Source: Naegleria lovaniensis (taxonomy: Eukaryota; Heterolobosea; Eutetramitea; Acrasida; Naegleriidae). From it: a DNA stretch of 64,000 nucleotides. This document shows, piece by piece, positions 49,540 through 61,899 of this stretch. Within the stretch, counting starts at the first letter, position 1, and every line of letters begins with the position of its first letter. The position numbers were made by a program, and so were the translations under genes. The DNA lies in contig NW_025407851.1 in assembly GCF_003324165.1 (NCBI RefSeq), positions 248,001-312,000 on the forward strand, in the 5' to 3' direction. The notes under the pieces are model-generated. The model was not told the origin of the DNA and did no database searches. It worked only from the letters and a program-made list of their open reading frames with translations.

Positions 49540-49547
49540 TTTGGCGC
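49540..49547 (+). promoter_or_regulatory. E2F-like site upstream of the LRR gene
   Basis: TTTGGCGC matches the TTTSSCGC form of the E2F consensus and lies 28 bp before the first ATG at 49575, inside TTTTGGCGCCGCCCG. Functional use is inference. Confidence 0.35.
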
Positions 49548-49574
49548 CGCCCGACCGTACAAGTTTAAAAAAAA

Positions 49575-50999
49575 ATGATTGAACTTGATTCATCACTGAA
49601 TGTTTCAGCCATTGAAGAGCCAAGCACGAACCTCTCAAATTCATGGTCTGATACCAACAACAATACAGCACAGGAAATTGCTCCTCATAGCGAGGACTTT
49701 CTTGAGCTATACCTACAAAAGTGTTCCGATTACTCCATTCAAAAACCATGCTCTCGATTGATTAAAGAATATTCGAAACTGAAGGAAAAGGGGTAAGCAT
49801 TATTCTCCATTTCAACTGTAATTTTAAAATCAAATTTCAGGAAACGAATGAGACATTTAATGCTGAACGGAAATTGTGTTTCAATGTTTGAAAATCGGCT
49901 GCAAAACTTGGACATCTTTGCCATTTGTGACACACTGGAAATTCTAAACACATCTTTCATTGTGAGTTGTGATCTTTCCTTCAATAATATTGGTGATAGC
50001 GGTGCAAATGCAATTGCAAGAATGCTAAAAATCAATACCTCAATTCAACATCTTTCGGTGAAATCGAACGCTATTACCGAGAGAGGAGCGTCTGACGTTG
50101 CCGAAGCTCTCAAAGAGAATCATTCTCTCAAATCATTTGACTTTAGTTACAACTCGATCGAGGACAAGGGTGGATTGAAAATGGCAGAAATGCTAAAGGA
50201 AAACTCAACACTGAAATTTCTTAATTTAAATGCATGTGATTTAAAAACCTCCTCCATCACATTACTTGCAATAGTTGTAAAGGCACATCCTAGCCTAAGA
50301 GAACTTCGAATTGCCAAGACGATCATGAATTCTAAAAAAGAGGAAACAGTCATTCATTTATCAGAGATATTTAAAGTGAATGACAGACTTCGTTCACTTG
50401 ATTTGAGCTTTCAGTCGTTGAGTGACAGTGGAGTTACAGTTTTCTTTCAGGGAATAATGATGTGCCGTACCTTGACACATCTTTACCTCGGTGCAAACTG
50501 TATCACATTAAGCACTGACATTATTGCACGATTTTTAGAAAATCCCAACTGTGCACTCCAACATCTGGACTTGTCAGCGAACAGAATAGATAGTGATGGA
50601 GGAAAACAAATTGCAAGAAGTTTGATCAAAAACAAAACACTCATACACCTAGATTTAACTAACAACAACATTGGAGATGACGTTTTAACGTTTCTAGCGA
50701 AAACTCTTCTCAGCAAGAACGACGTTCTCAAAAAGCTCTTGATTGCTGACAACAACTTTTCACAACCATCCATACAAGCGTTTCATGCACTTACTAAGGA
50801 GCGATTTGACATTGAAATTGATATCTATACGTACAAAACAGATGAAACCTACTATTGGACCCGAAAAGCTACCCCTGTAAAATATGAACACAATGTTGAC
50901 ACTAAGGAAGAACAAATTACAGAAATTGAGCACTTGCTGGTTTCTTGCTTTTCCGATAATTCGAATCCAATGACCAACTTGGATCGAATTGTCCGTTGA
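49575..50999 (+). CDS. Leucine-rich repeat (RNI-type) protein
   Basis: Two exons, 49575-49792 and 49841-50999 (48-nt intron, GTAAGC...TTTCAG), give 458 residues. After about 80 residues of non-repeat sequence come roughly eight to ten repeats of about 28 residues of the ribonuclease-inhibitor type: CDLSFNNIGDSGANAIARML, HLSVKSNAITERGASDVAEA, LDLSANRIDSDGGKQIARSL, HLDLTNNNIGDDVLTFLAKT. The tail is polar and less regular. There is no NACHT, GTPase or F-box part, so it is most likely a scaffold or RanGAP-like binding protein. A clear catalytic Arg finger for RanGAP is not seen. Confidence 0.9.
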
Positions 51000-51371
51000 A
51001 TGAATAAACTTTGGATCTTGTCGACTCTAAGAGAACAGTCCAACGATGATGTTGTTGAATTCACTGGGTTCCCTTCTTCTTGATGACTGACTTCACACTC
51101 GCTTGTCCTCGAATCCAATGAATTCAGTGGATCGAACGTCCTTCAGACATCAACACTGCAGCATTTATGATGGCTGATTTCCCTTCTCTTGTAAAAATCA
51201 TCAAAAAAAATTCAAAGGCTTTCCCATCGCACTTCTCTCTCTGCAAGAATATTTTTTTCACATCATCATTCTGCTGCGCTCTAAGCCTTTAAATTTTTAT
51301 ATTGATCATCATCATCATCAAATTCTTCCCTCTTTTTTGATCATCATCCTCCTAATAATAATAATAACAAG
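51000..51371. promoter_or_regulatory. ARP2 promoter region
   Basis: A 370-bp gap with a (ATC)n stretch at about 51303-51320 and an (AAT)n stretch at about 51353-51368 directly before the ARP2 start. No gene seen. Confidence 0.4.
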
Positions 51372-52541
51372 ATGGTACAAACAGTCGTATGCGATAACGG
51401 TACTGGTTTCGTCAAGTGTGGTTTTGCCGGTGATAACTTTCCAAAGGCTACATTCCCAGCCATGGTTGGACGTCCTCTCCTCCGTGCTGAAGAATCTATT
51501 GGAGATGTTGAATTGAAGGACATTATGGTTGGAGATGAATGTGCCAAATTGAGAGCTGCTCTTGAAGTCTCCTATCCTCTCACGAATGGTATCGTTACCA
51601 ACTTTGAAGATATGATTCACTTGTGGGATTACACTTGGGATCGTTTGAAGATCAATCCAAGAGATTGCCAAATTCTCTTGACTGAACCTCCAATGAATCC
51701 AAAGGATAAGACCAAGAAGGTGGTAGAGACCATGTTTGAACATTATGGCTTCCAAGGATTATACATTTCTATTCAAGCCGTATTGACTTTGTATGCTCAA
51801 GGTCTCGTTACAGGTGTTGTGGTAGATTCTGGTGATGGTGTTACTCACACTGTTCCTGTCTATGATGGTTTCAGCTTGGAACATTTGGTGAAACGTTTGA
51901 ATTTGGCTGGACGTGATATCACTGAATATTTGATCAAGTTATTGTTGATGCGTGGTTATAGTTTCAATCGTACAGCTGACTTTGAAACGGTTCGTCAAAT
52001 GAAGGAAAAGTATTGTTATGTGGGTTATGACTTGGCTTTGGAAAATAAGCTCGCCTTGGAGACCACTGTGCTCATGAAGAAGTATACTTTACCTGATGGA
52101 CGTGTCATTAAGATTGGTGCTGAAAGATTCCAAGCTCCAGAATGTCTGTTCAATCCTGGTTTGTGTGATAAGGAAGAGGGTGGTATGCACATGCAAGTGT
52201 TTGACACTATTAACAAGGCTGATATTGACTTGCGTACTGATTTCTACTCTCACATTGTGCTTTCAGGTGGTACTACCATGTATCCTGGTCTTCCATCTCG
52301 TTTGGAGAAGGAAATTACTGACTTGTATTTGAAGCATGTTCTCAAAGGAAATGAGGAAGGATTAGGTAAATTCAAGTTGAAGATTGAAGATCCACCTCGT
52401 CGTAAGCACATGGTCTTCTTGGGAGGAGCTGTGCTTGCTGATATCATGAAGGACAATGGTGACAAGTTCTGGTTGACCAAGAAGGAATATGATGAACTTG
52501 GTCCTCTAAGAGCAATTCGTAAGATAAGGCCAAACTTTTAA
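51372..52541 (+). CDS. ARP2: Actin-related protein 2 (ARP2)
   Basis: 389 residues, single exon, normal for ARP2. It starts [20 protein letters not shown]; the phosphate loop DNGTGFVK and the ARP2-typical [19 protein letters not shown] are present. [18 protein letters not shown] (second nucleotide loop) and [20 protein letters not shown] follow, with KIRPNF at the end. ARP2 and ARP3 form the nucleating core of the ARP2/3 complex that branches actin filaments in pseudopods and phagocytic cups. No sequence oddity. Confidence 0.97.
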   Translation: MVQTVVCDNGTGFVKCGFAGDNFPKATFPAMVGRPLLRAEESIGDVELKDIMVGDECAKLRAALEVSYPLTNGIVTNFEDMIHLWDYTWDRLKINPRDCQILLTEPPMNPKDKTKKVVETMFEHYGFQGLYISIQAVLTLYAQGLVTGVVVDSGDGVTHTVPVYDGFSLEHLVKRLNLAGRDITEYLIKLLLMRGYSFNRTADFETVRQMKEKYCYVGYDLALENKLALETTVLMKKYTLPDGRVIKIGAERFQAPECLFNPGLCDKEEGGMHMQVFDTINKADIDLRTDFYSHIVLSGGTTMYPGLPSRLEKEITDLYLKHVLKGNEEGLGKFKLKIEDPPRRKHMVFLGGAVLADIMKDNGDKFWLTKKEYDELGPLRAIRKIRPNF

Positions 52542-52728
52542 ATCAGCAGCTGCTATTCCACACCCTCCTTTATTCTCCTCGTTTGTTATTTTCATCAAGG
52601 TCACATATTTCCACCAAATATTTTGACATTTTTCCACTTAATTTATCTTTGTTGTACAAAATTGAGAGAAATCTTTTAAATGTTGTTTTACTTGTGCTTT
52701 AAATTTTTGTCTTTGCAATTAAGCTTGT

Positions 52729-53478
52729 TTATTTCGACCTTTCATGTTCATGATCAAATCTCATTTGAATTTCCTTTCTCACAAATCCACACTTTTCATA
52801 AAACTTGACATTCTTTTCAGAACAATCCAGAATGGTTTTATAACATCCCTGTTGCTGTGCAAATTGTTTACAAGCCTCAATGACTTTAACTCCCAAATGC
52901 TGACCTCTCACATTGGAGTCTACCACGACATCTTCAATGTGGCCAACACTTCCACATTCATGCACAAATTTCTTCTCTACAAAAACAGTAGCTGCTGCAA
53001 CAATGCGATGACTATTGGGATCTTCAATGACCACAATTCGATACGTGTTTGGATCGAGTTGAGAAAGACGTTTTTGAAAGCTTTCTCGTGAGATATCACC
53101 AACAGTTGTGAGTTGAGAGAGAAGAGCCAAATAACCCTTATCATAATCGGAGGGTTCAATTGGTCTTGGTTGATAGGGTGAGGATGATCCTTTTGGTGAT
53201 GAGGTTGATGTAGAGCAAGAACTTGTATTCTGTGATGAGGAACAACAAGAACTGCATTCCGATGATGATCCCGATGATGAGTTTGAAAAAGTGGTTCCTG
53301 CTGTGTGATTCAAATTGATCATTGGGATGATGTTTTTTGTATTCAAATTAAAAGCAATATCATGTCCCGATTGTGTGTCTTCTGAATGCGTTATCGTGTG
53401 AATGATATCTTTGTTTGGCGAACAGTGATTCCTCAGAGCAATCAGTCTTCTCTCGATCGTTGGACTATTGGATGACAT
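52729..53478 (-). CDS. GNA1: Glucosamine-6-phosphate N-acetyltransferase (GNA1)
   Basis: 249 residues, single exon; the start follows a run of A. The first 100 residues are polar with Ser/Cys runs (SSECSSCCSSSQNTSSCSTS), unusual next to the roughly 150-160-residue yeast enzyme. The GNAT domain is unmistakable: YQPRPIEPSDYDKGYLALLS, then GSVGHIEDVVVDSNVRGQHL (acetyl-CoA loop) and LGVKVIEACKQFAQQQGCYK, TILDCSEKNVKFYEKCGFV. It makes N-acetylglucosamine-6-phosphate on the way to UDP-GlcNAc, for glycoproteins and cyst walls. The Cys/Ser-rich N-terminus may be disordered. Confidence 0.94.
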   Translation of the reverse strand: MSSNSPTIERRLIALRNHCSPNKDIIHTITHSEDTQSGHDIAFNLNTKNIIPMINLNHTAGTTFSNSSSGSSSECSSCCSSSQNTSSCSTSTSSPKGSSSPYQPRPIEPSDYDKGYLALLSQLTTVGDISRESFQKRLSQLDPNTYRIVVIEDPNSHRIVAAATVFVEKKFVHECGSVGHIEDVVVDSNVRGQHLGVKVIEACKQFAQQQGCYKTILDCSEKNVKFYEKCGFVRKEIQMRFDHEHERSK

Positions 53479-53577
53479 TTTTTTTTAGTTGTTGGTTGCG
53501 AAACGTGGATGTCACGACTATCCTGAACTGTCAAATAGTGTTGCATTCACATGAATGTTAGAACTCGAACCTCAGCT

Positions 53578-56500
53578 TCATTCAGAATCACTATCACTCA
53601 CAATAATCACATCTTCACTAACAAAAGAGGATTTTTCTGGGCTCGTTGCGGAACTTTTGCTTGGTTCTTTCCTGGGTGGTGACAGAATTTGGCTCAAATG
53701 ACTCTTGTTGTTACTTGCAGATGATGCACTCGTTATTGGTGCAATTGGAAGAGATTCTCCACTTATTACTGATGATGACGATGCAATATCACTTCCCAAT
53801 CTAGTACTAGATGGTTGAGGAGGAAATAGTCCCAAAGGTAATGAGAAGGAGGTTTCTACAAGCGATTTCAAACCTGAAGATGATGATGGAGATGGTTTCT
53901 TTGAAGAAAGAGATGACTTTTGTGTAGATGATGCTTGTGGCTGAAAATGATGAAAGATAAGGCCTTTTCCTGGAGGAGTCGTATGGTTGCTGTTGTTGCT
54001 TTGTGATTTGGAGGGTGGTGTCGATATTAATGTGTTGTTTGTTGCTGTCATGACACTGGAAGATTTTTCATCTTGGTTCTTCTTCTTCTTCTTGGTTGGA
54101 GTCTCCATGTGAAATTGTATCTGTTCAATAGTGGTAGTAGTTGTAGTACTAGTGGTCGACGAGCTGCTTGATGCTACCTCACTCTTCTTTTCATTCTTGG
54201 ATTTTTTCTTTTTCTTTTCGGGTGTCTTGTCTTTACTCTCAGTCTTGTCTTTCTTCTTCGTTTTACCTTCTTTCTTTTTATCTTCTTTTTTCATATCCTT
54301 CTTGGTTTTACTTTCAGTTTTATCCTTTGTTTTCTTTTCCTTCTTCTTTTCTGATTTGGATTCCTTGTCATCTTTCTTTTCTACCTTCTTAAATTTCACT
54401 ATATCCACAAGATATTCCTTCTCATAGAACTCTCGTAGTTTCTTTTCAGCTTGCTTACTTGTCATGAGATCTTTGGTTTTTGGATGCTTTTCTAGCAATG
54501 TCTTGATCGCTCCATGTGCATTTGCAAGTTGTTGATCCTTATTGGCCAAATCAGAAATGTAACAATAGATAGGAACAGCATATGGAATTAGGTCTTGGGA
54601 TGGCTTTTCGGTATGAATGGAGGTTAATGTCTTGCTGGCATAATAGAGAACTTCAGGGTACAGACTGAACAAGTGTTTGTCTCTTTCAAGAAGATTATGC
54701 TTGAGCCAATAAATGATAAAAAGTAAATATTCAATATTTCTGTTGGATGCTAAAATTTCCAAGAACAATGATAGAGTGGATGCTTTCCATTCTCTTTGAT
54801 GTCTTTTTTCAATAGTGGGTCCAAATCTATTGTTTTTTTGTAATTGAAATATTGAATACACATGTGAGTATGAGAAACCATTTCATGAACAATTCTTAAG
54901 AGAAACTTACTCATACTTTGAATGAAACTCAATAGTGGGTGGCATTTGCTTGTTTTCTTTCTTACTAATGACGGATGCGAGAACTTCTTCAGCTGCTTTC
55001 TTTGAGGCCCATGGTCCTTGTTTGGATTTCAAAATTTTTGCAACAAGGTAGGCATATCTGAAAGATGAAGGGAATAATTTCAGAACATCTTGTACTCCTG
55101 ACAGCAGAGAGGTCCATATTTTGAGATTCGTAGAAGGATTGTTGATAGGAAGATTATTGATGATTGGACATTTCACATCTGGTGCAGTAATAATGGCCGA
55201 GGTGTCCACGTCAATTTGGTATAAGTATTTCTCCTACAAATTTAAAACATATCACGTCGTACACATTCGAAGAAGAAGAATATACACTTACCTCAATGTT
55301 ATTATTTTGGTCGTCTTGCAAGATGTTCAATAGTGATAGCACATAGTAGAAGTAAATATTCTCCATTCTTGGATTCCTGGGAGGCGTTGCTTTGAGAGCT
55401 GATAAATATAATGGTAAATATTCTGAAGAGGGAGCGTGAAATTTCTCACGTATTCTGGCCATGAGAAACAAGATTTGAGAATCTCTCTTGTCTATTTTTG
55501 CTGCTGATTCTAAATATTGGAAACAATGATTTGCAAAATAAGATTTCTTTCGATTTTCCAGCAAGGACAATTGTCCATCCAGAATCTTTGTGCAATCCAA
55601 CATATCAAACAAAAGCTGTCCTAATTTTAGGTTAATAGAATATACTTCGTCGTTCTTAGAGGCTAATTGAAGACACACTTGCAAACAGTGAAGACATTTG
55701 AAAATTATGGACTCAAGATCTGACTTGAATGAAGAGACTTCTTCAGGTAATCCAATATTTGCTCTCACAGAAGCTTCTTTAAACTGGAAGCTTTCTCTAA
55801 TCGCTGGAGAATCTGCAACCGCAAACATGAATTGCAATATTTTCCAATACTTCTCTGAAAGAGCGTCCCAGTACGAAAAGTCCATAGGCTTGCAACAAAC
55901 AGATTTCCTTAATAGATATACACATTCTGAGTACTCGTCTGCAACATCAAAGATATTTTCTGTGGTAATGCTTTTGTTCTTGTACACAGACAAGAAATAA
56001 AAACACTTCTCGTACAGGACTGAAATCAAGGTGAGCAAAAATTCATCGTTGCCAAATACTACTAACCTTTCACGTTGTCATTAAAAAGAACTGTTGGAAT
56101 TGTTATAGGATTGTCCAAATCAACTGTCTCATCGTCGATCACTCTTGTTATTTCCAGTTTAGCACTTTGAGCTTCTTCAGGCAATGTATTAAACGCATTG
56201 CATATCATAGCAAGTACTTCTGGAATTTGTTTTCGAACTTTGGTGGTCTTTTCTAATCTTGACTCAAGAAACTCATCAATAGTATTGAACAATAATAAGC
56301 AAGTGTCCTTGTCTTTTTCAATGCTTTCTTGTGCACCTTGGAATGGTGCAGTTTTGGGGAGTGACTCATGCTCAGTAAGTGGTATAAATTTTCCGTATAG
56401 GTAATAAATGGAAACTGACACTTCATGTAACAGAGCGGTTTTCTCATTAGATTTTTCAGGAACCTGTTTCAACAAGTTGTAAAACTCTTTGAGCATAAAA

Positions 56501-59320
56501 ACCAAGAAGGGTTCTGAAGGAAGGTCAGTATCCATTTTACAATTATATACTTACTGATTCTCTTTTTCATATCTGGGAAAAGTTTCTTACGGATAAGCTG
56601 TAAATACTCTTTTCTTTTAGTATTGCTTTGGAATGTGGCAAGATAATAAAATAATTCCACTAAATAGGTCAAACTTAGCACATCAGATTCGTCTTTCCTG
56701 GTGACAAAAAATTCAACCTCCAATATTATCAACACTTTCATGGCTACTATTTCCGCAACATCATGATTTAAATCTTCCGTGGATGACACCTTTTTCACTA
56801 CTTTTGGTAAAAGCGCCTTGAAAGGTTTTAAATTAACATTCTCAATGGTTTGTTTCGTAACATCTGCCAGTAAAAAGTGAAGTATATGCAATAGAGTGTC
56901 ATATGAAATGCTTTCGAGTGAGTCTATATGCTTCAGAGACTTATATAGGAGCTCTTTGACTGTAGAACGAGCTCCACTTGGTAAGGAGATGAGAAACTCT
57001 CTTGATATATTGCTTAATGCTTGGAAATACTGATGCTGGGTGACCAGTTTGCTCATTAAGTCCACTTTTTTGTTAAAACTCATTTCATTCAATTTACGAT
57101 GAATAGAATCCTGATTAATCTTGTTATTCTTATTGCTAGAATGGTACGTATATTGTTGTAATCTCAAAGTGAATTACTTACCAATTTGGAAGCAAAATTT
57201 CTTGAGACGAAAATTCTTGGAATTTCGTTAAACATTGATCCAGCCATTTCTTAGCAGATGGAGAGTTACCCATGTGTTGATCAATGACACCTCGTACCCA
57301 TAGTAGCCTTATAACATTTGTAGGTGTAATATTCAGAGAATTACGAGACGATAATAGTTGCGCTTCCATATTGCTGAAAATTCTGCGAGCCTTCGAGAGA
57401 TTGATTTCAGTACTTGTGTCTTTTTCATAGCTGCCACATAAAATTTCAGCTACACAAAGCTTACACTCAAAGCTCAGCTCAATTTTGTGCTTCATCAAAG
57501 AGAAGGCACTGAAACAAACGCCCTTAACAACCACCTCTGGCCATTTGTATGTCCAACAGTCACGTGTTAATTTCTCTGTCAAAATTCGCATTAATTCGAG
57601 CACTGGCTTCACAACCACAGGTTCAAGCATTTGATGCAAGTTGATATTAGGTAACTCATCGCATGTAACGACACAATTTTCTGCTTTTTCATTCCTGTAT
57701 GTAATATCATTTTTTGCATGTTCGCTGAATGTTACTATATTAAAGATATCTGATTATTACAACAAGCATGATAACAACAACAAATAACTGTGATGAAAAC
57801 ATACCTTTTGCTACTCCTGACATTTGTTTTGAAAATTTGGAAGGCCTATATGACAGTTGTAAATATTCATTCTTGTGTAAAATATTAAAATCTACTTACG
57901 TTTGCAACTTTTCTACAAAGGTTCTTTTTCTTTTCCCGTTCTGGCTTGATTCTCCATCAGCACTCAATGGTGTTGTTTCTGCATTGTCTGTGCTTATTTG
58001 TGATGGCCTTTCGTATACCAGTTTGACAATGCTGTCCAATTGTCCTTGCTTCAGTAAGTTAGAATAAAGCGAACAAACTCTCGTTAAAATGTTTGTCCAA
58101 TCCAATTCTTTTAAGGTAATTCTATAGAGTTTTGGTGATTCTTGCTCAACACCTGGACATGCAAACATAGTCCACTTTCGTGTCAAGTCGTTAAGAGGAG
58201 ATGTTGAGAAAAATATTAAATTAAATGGGTTAGGATTGCACTCAGAATGTATAAATTGGGCTGCCTTATTGTGTGGATCGTACTTTAAAATTTGCTTTGA
58301 TAATATGTTACACTCTTCTACATCTCCAATTATGTACAGTAATTCAAGTAATTGCATGGTCGCTAGGTGATGATTTGGATTGATGATCAATGTTTGCTCA
58401 AGAGCTAATCTTGCAGTACTTAGGTCATTAATCGTAATGGACGACACGGCGTAATCATACCATAAAGAAACATCTGACGCATCAATGGCCAATGCCTTCG
58501 CTAAACAAATCGATGCCTCCAAAAACTTTTGAATTGACATGAAAGCACTTCCAAGGTTTTTTAACGCCAAGAATTTCAAGTACAAAAAGACATTGGACTT
58601 GATATCAAAATAGGCGTACTCGTCTACTTTCTCAGAAACGGCATTTGCAATAAATTCTCTATTAAGAAGCCTATTGTAGTAATCAATAGCAGTATTGAAG
58701 TCTCCCTTGGAGTGAAAATTAAGGGCTGTTGAATAAATATTTTTAGCGAGCGATTCTTCTTTTTCAGCAACAATATTTTGTTTTCCTTTCAAAAAAGCAG
58801 AAACTAATGCAGAGAAGCATGATTGGTTTGCAGAAGAGGAGGAGGAAGTGGTTGGTATTTCTTGTCCTGTAGTTGTTGCTGTTTCTGTTGTTTCGAGTGT
58901 TGTTGCAATCTCATCATCATTTTGATTTTCATCAATCAGGTCATTGGTTATCGTAGTTATTGTTTCTTCTTCTTCATGATGTGTACTCAGAATATCATCT
59001 TTTTCAAAAGTTTCGGTTGTTGGCAAAACGATCCGATCATCCATAATGTTAGATTCCAATGGGGCTTCATCTTGCTGTATGACTACTTCCACATCTCCAT
59101 CCTCGGAATCATCGTCTAAAAAATCATCTTCCATATCATCATCCTCTTCAATTAATTCTTCATCGTCTTCTTCATCATCTGCTAAATCTTCTTCATCAAC
59201 ATTTGAGATTGGTAACTGTTCCGAAATATTTTTGCTTTCCGATGATGTTATCATTGTATCTTCAGTAGTATCCATCCTTTGATTTGTTTCCGCTGATAAA
59301 TTGATGTACGGGTCAGTCAT
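53578..59320 (-). CDS. CABIN1/Hir3-like TPR subunit of the HIRA histone-chaperone complex
   Basis: Eight exons: 59320-57900, 57845-57805, 57734-57182, 57135-56555, 56513-56067, 56019-55292, 55233-54911 and 54826-53578. All seven introns (41-84 nt) keep frame, giving 1780 residues. An acidic N-terminus (DLADDEEDDEELIEEDDDME) is followed by TPRs with the family's signatures: LAKNIYSTALNFHSKGDFNT, LKFLALKNLGSAFMSIQKFL, DASDVSLWYDYAV, LEQTLIINPNHHLATMQLLE. The Hir3/CABIN1 pattern (KNLG..., D.tDv.LW, NPnHw..l) is clear. A long helical repeat region follows (FSYWDALSEKYWKILQFMFA). The C-terminus is a Lys-rich run then S/T-rich sequence, ending VIIVSDSDSE, a SUMO-interacting-type motif. The HIRA complex deposits histone H3.3-type nucleosomes outside replication. 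Divergent from the CKK gene. Confidence 0.82.
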
Positions 59321-59406
59321 ATTAATGTGTTAATTTCTCTTTGCTGTTGTTTGAAGCGAATTTTTTTGGATTTCAAAAGTTGTGAAACGAAATTTTTGGT
59401 TTAACA

Positions 59407-59414
59407 GGCGGGAA
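59407..59414 (-). promoter_or_regulatory. E2F-like site upstream of the CABIN1-like gene
   Basis: GGCGGGAA (TTCCCGCC toward the gene), about 87 bp before the ATG, next to a CGCGCGC stretch. Shared intergenic region with the CKK gene. Confidence 0.35.
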
Positions 59415-59553
59415 TTATAAACGCGCGCTTTTTTTACATTTTAAAAAATTGAAGATATTTGAGCCTTTGAGGTCATACTTCTTCATCACCAGCTCTTTTT
59501 AATTTATTGTGAGGTCGTCCTCTCCTTTGTATATACAATTTTAAAATAGTAGA

Positions 59554-61819
59554 ATGTCGGTCCGAACGTATAGTTTAATTCATCAAAATCATCAAACTCA
59601 AAATGTAATAGAAGAATATTCTGAGGAAGAAGAAGAAGAAGGTGGATATAAAGATCTTTCTTCGGGAGGAGAAGAAGATCTTGAAGAATCTCCTGAGGAC
59701 TTGTTGGCCTCGGTCACTACCGTCATTAAGATTCCAGAAAATAGATCTGGCACTGCTCCAGCAAGTGGTGGATATGCAGCCTTGTTTCAACAGCAGAAAA
59801 AATCATCAGGCTTCTCTTCTTCATCCACCAAAGCTACCAACATTTATGCAACAACAAAAAATGATCTTCCTCTCTTACAGGACTCTCTTGTATCGTTAGC
59901 AGCGATCACAAAGACAAATTTACCATCATATCCACAACGATACGAGCTTCACGAAGATGGTTCCGAAGAAGAACTTGACGAGAATGATGATGAAAATTTG
60001 CAAGAAGAAGATGTCGATGACTTAGCCGAAGAGGAGGAAGAAGTTGAAGAACAGGATGATGACGAATATAATGATGAAGATGAAATGGAGGAAGAAGGAC
60101 GTGTTATTGATATTTTGGCAAATACCATTTCAACAGTTATTACGAATATTGCAGGAGACGAAGAGCAAAATAATGAAGAAGAGACAGCTCTTGATGAACT
60201 GGCAGAGGTTGAAGACACAACGATTGAAGACTCTGAAATTGATGAGGCAGTGATTCCTTCTCCAAAATTTATTGTTGATACTTCTTATTGTGTCAAGAAC
60301 GAAAGAAACCAGATTCATGGTGCAACTGTTGAGACGATGCAGCTGATACCCACAGAAAATTCTGTGGCTCTTGAGGTGAGCGCGAGCTCAGTACCAGAAA
60401 ATACCTTGACCTGTTCTATCAAGATTGAAAAATCGGAGATCGATGATGGCTACACAGATCTAGAGGCTGAGTGCAATGATAACAAAGTTCAACAAGAGGA
60501 TCCAGTTGTCACATCACCAACACTTGATAGAAGTTCAGTCAAGTCACCGCATATGTCCAATTCGACTTCAGAACCTTCCAATCTCACACCAATTGTCGAC
60601 GAAAAGCTTTTGATGAAAAGTATATCATTATTTAAACAATACAACGCTGGAAAGGTGTCACAAAGTACGAACGGACATCCTTTCAAACCCAACATTTCAA
60701 GCATCAAAACAGATGAGCCATTGAGAGTTTCTAAAATTTTGGAAATTCCAAAACCTTTGATTAATCTAGAAGAATCCATTTCTGATAACGACATGGATAA
60801 AATTAAGAAGCAAAATCATCTACTGCGGATGCAATTATTACAACAAGAAAGAATAATCGAAGAGAGTAAGAAGGTTTTACAAAATAGAATTGAGCAAGAA
60901 ATTGAAAAAGCAAAATCACAGGCGCTTAAAGACTTCATATGTATGTACTTTGCATTATCATCATACTTAACTTTTGTAATTAGCCACTACCAAGAAGAAG
61001 CCAGAGCCATGTCTAGTAATACCGAAAAAACATGTTGCATCAGAGGAACCAAAGCCTGAAAGTTGCAGTTTTAAAAGCGTCGAACGAGTAACTGTCAAAG
61101 TTAAGGAATTAACTCCAAGAGAACAACCAACAGTAGTGAAAAAGGAAGTTATTGAAATTCCAATCGATGAATTCGAAAACAGCCAAGATTTTAGAAAAAA
61201 GAATGAAATTCGAAACAAAAAGTTCCAAGAACTTCGAAAACAAAAGATGGAACGTATAGAAGAGAACAAACAAAAACGAGACAAAACTCCAGTAGTTGAA
61301 CCAAAGCTTCAAGAAAATGCTCTTCTTAAAAATATGAAACAGCAAAACAAGACCAACAAATTACTCATCAAGAATGCTCTGTTGCATTTGTGTTTGGCTG
61401 GAGAGGTGAACAAAAAAGAACGTGAAGAAGTTTTCGAAGCCATGAAAGAGTATGAAGATACGCATCAACTGCTGTTGTTGGTCAGGGAGGTGAATGTGCC
61501 TGCATTTAGAGCTCTTTATGCTATCATTACAAATGACAATTCAAATGTTGGAAGCAGCACCTGCACGACAGATAGTCATCGAACTGAAAGTTCATCTCGA
61601 TCAGATTCCTCCAATAGTGGATCTGATAGTAAGGGATCTATTCTTGTGAAGAAAGTGATTGGAAAGGGACCAAAATTCCTCACAGAAGACCAAGTGGAAG
61701 TATTGTGCAGATATGACTCTGGAGGGAAGAAGTTGTCCAAGTTGGCAAGCAAGAGTTTTAGTGTCACCACAGATGTTGTTGTGCTTAAAGCTTCAGCAAA
61801 CAAAAAAACGAAAAAGTAA
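59554..61819 (+). CDS. CKK-domain (CAMSAP-type) microtubule-binding protein
   Basis: Two exons, 59554-60940 and 60984-61819 (43-nt intron, GTATGT...AATTAG), give 740 residues. The first 250 residues are highly acidic (YSEEEEEEGGYKDLSSGGEE). Coiled coils follow (MDKIKKQNHLLRMQLLQQER; EFENSQDFRKKNEIRNKKFQ). Residues about 584-731 match the CKK domain: NKLLIKNALLHLCLAGEVNK, LLLLVREVNVPAFRALYAII, then an S/T-rich insertion, then KVIGKGPKFLTEDQVEVLCR and YDSGGKKLSKLASKSFSVTT. The CKK domain is the microtubule-binding unit of CAMSAP/Patronin/Nezha. The calponin-homology domain of animal CAMSAPs is absent here. Structural work has used a Naegleria gruberi CKK domain, which supports the assignment. 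Microtubules in Naegleria appear mainly in mitosis and in the flagellate. Confidence 0.85.
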
Positions 61820-61899
61820 ACTAAGACATCAGTCTTGCAATTGAATTGAATCTCAAAAAACACACAGCGGTATCACTAAATACGGTTTAATCCACTCTG

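Noticed and set aside
54131-54427. Plus-strand frame rich in Ser, Phe and Leu, looking like a membrane protein
   Set aside because: It is the antisense of the Lys/Glu/Ser-rich tail of the CABIN1-like protein; antisense of AAG/GAA codons gives Phe/Leu/Ser runs.
59949-60218. Minus-strand poly-Ser frame
   Set aside because: Antisense of the acidic repeat in the CKK protein.
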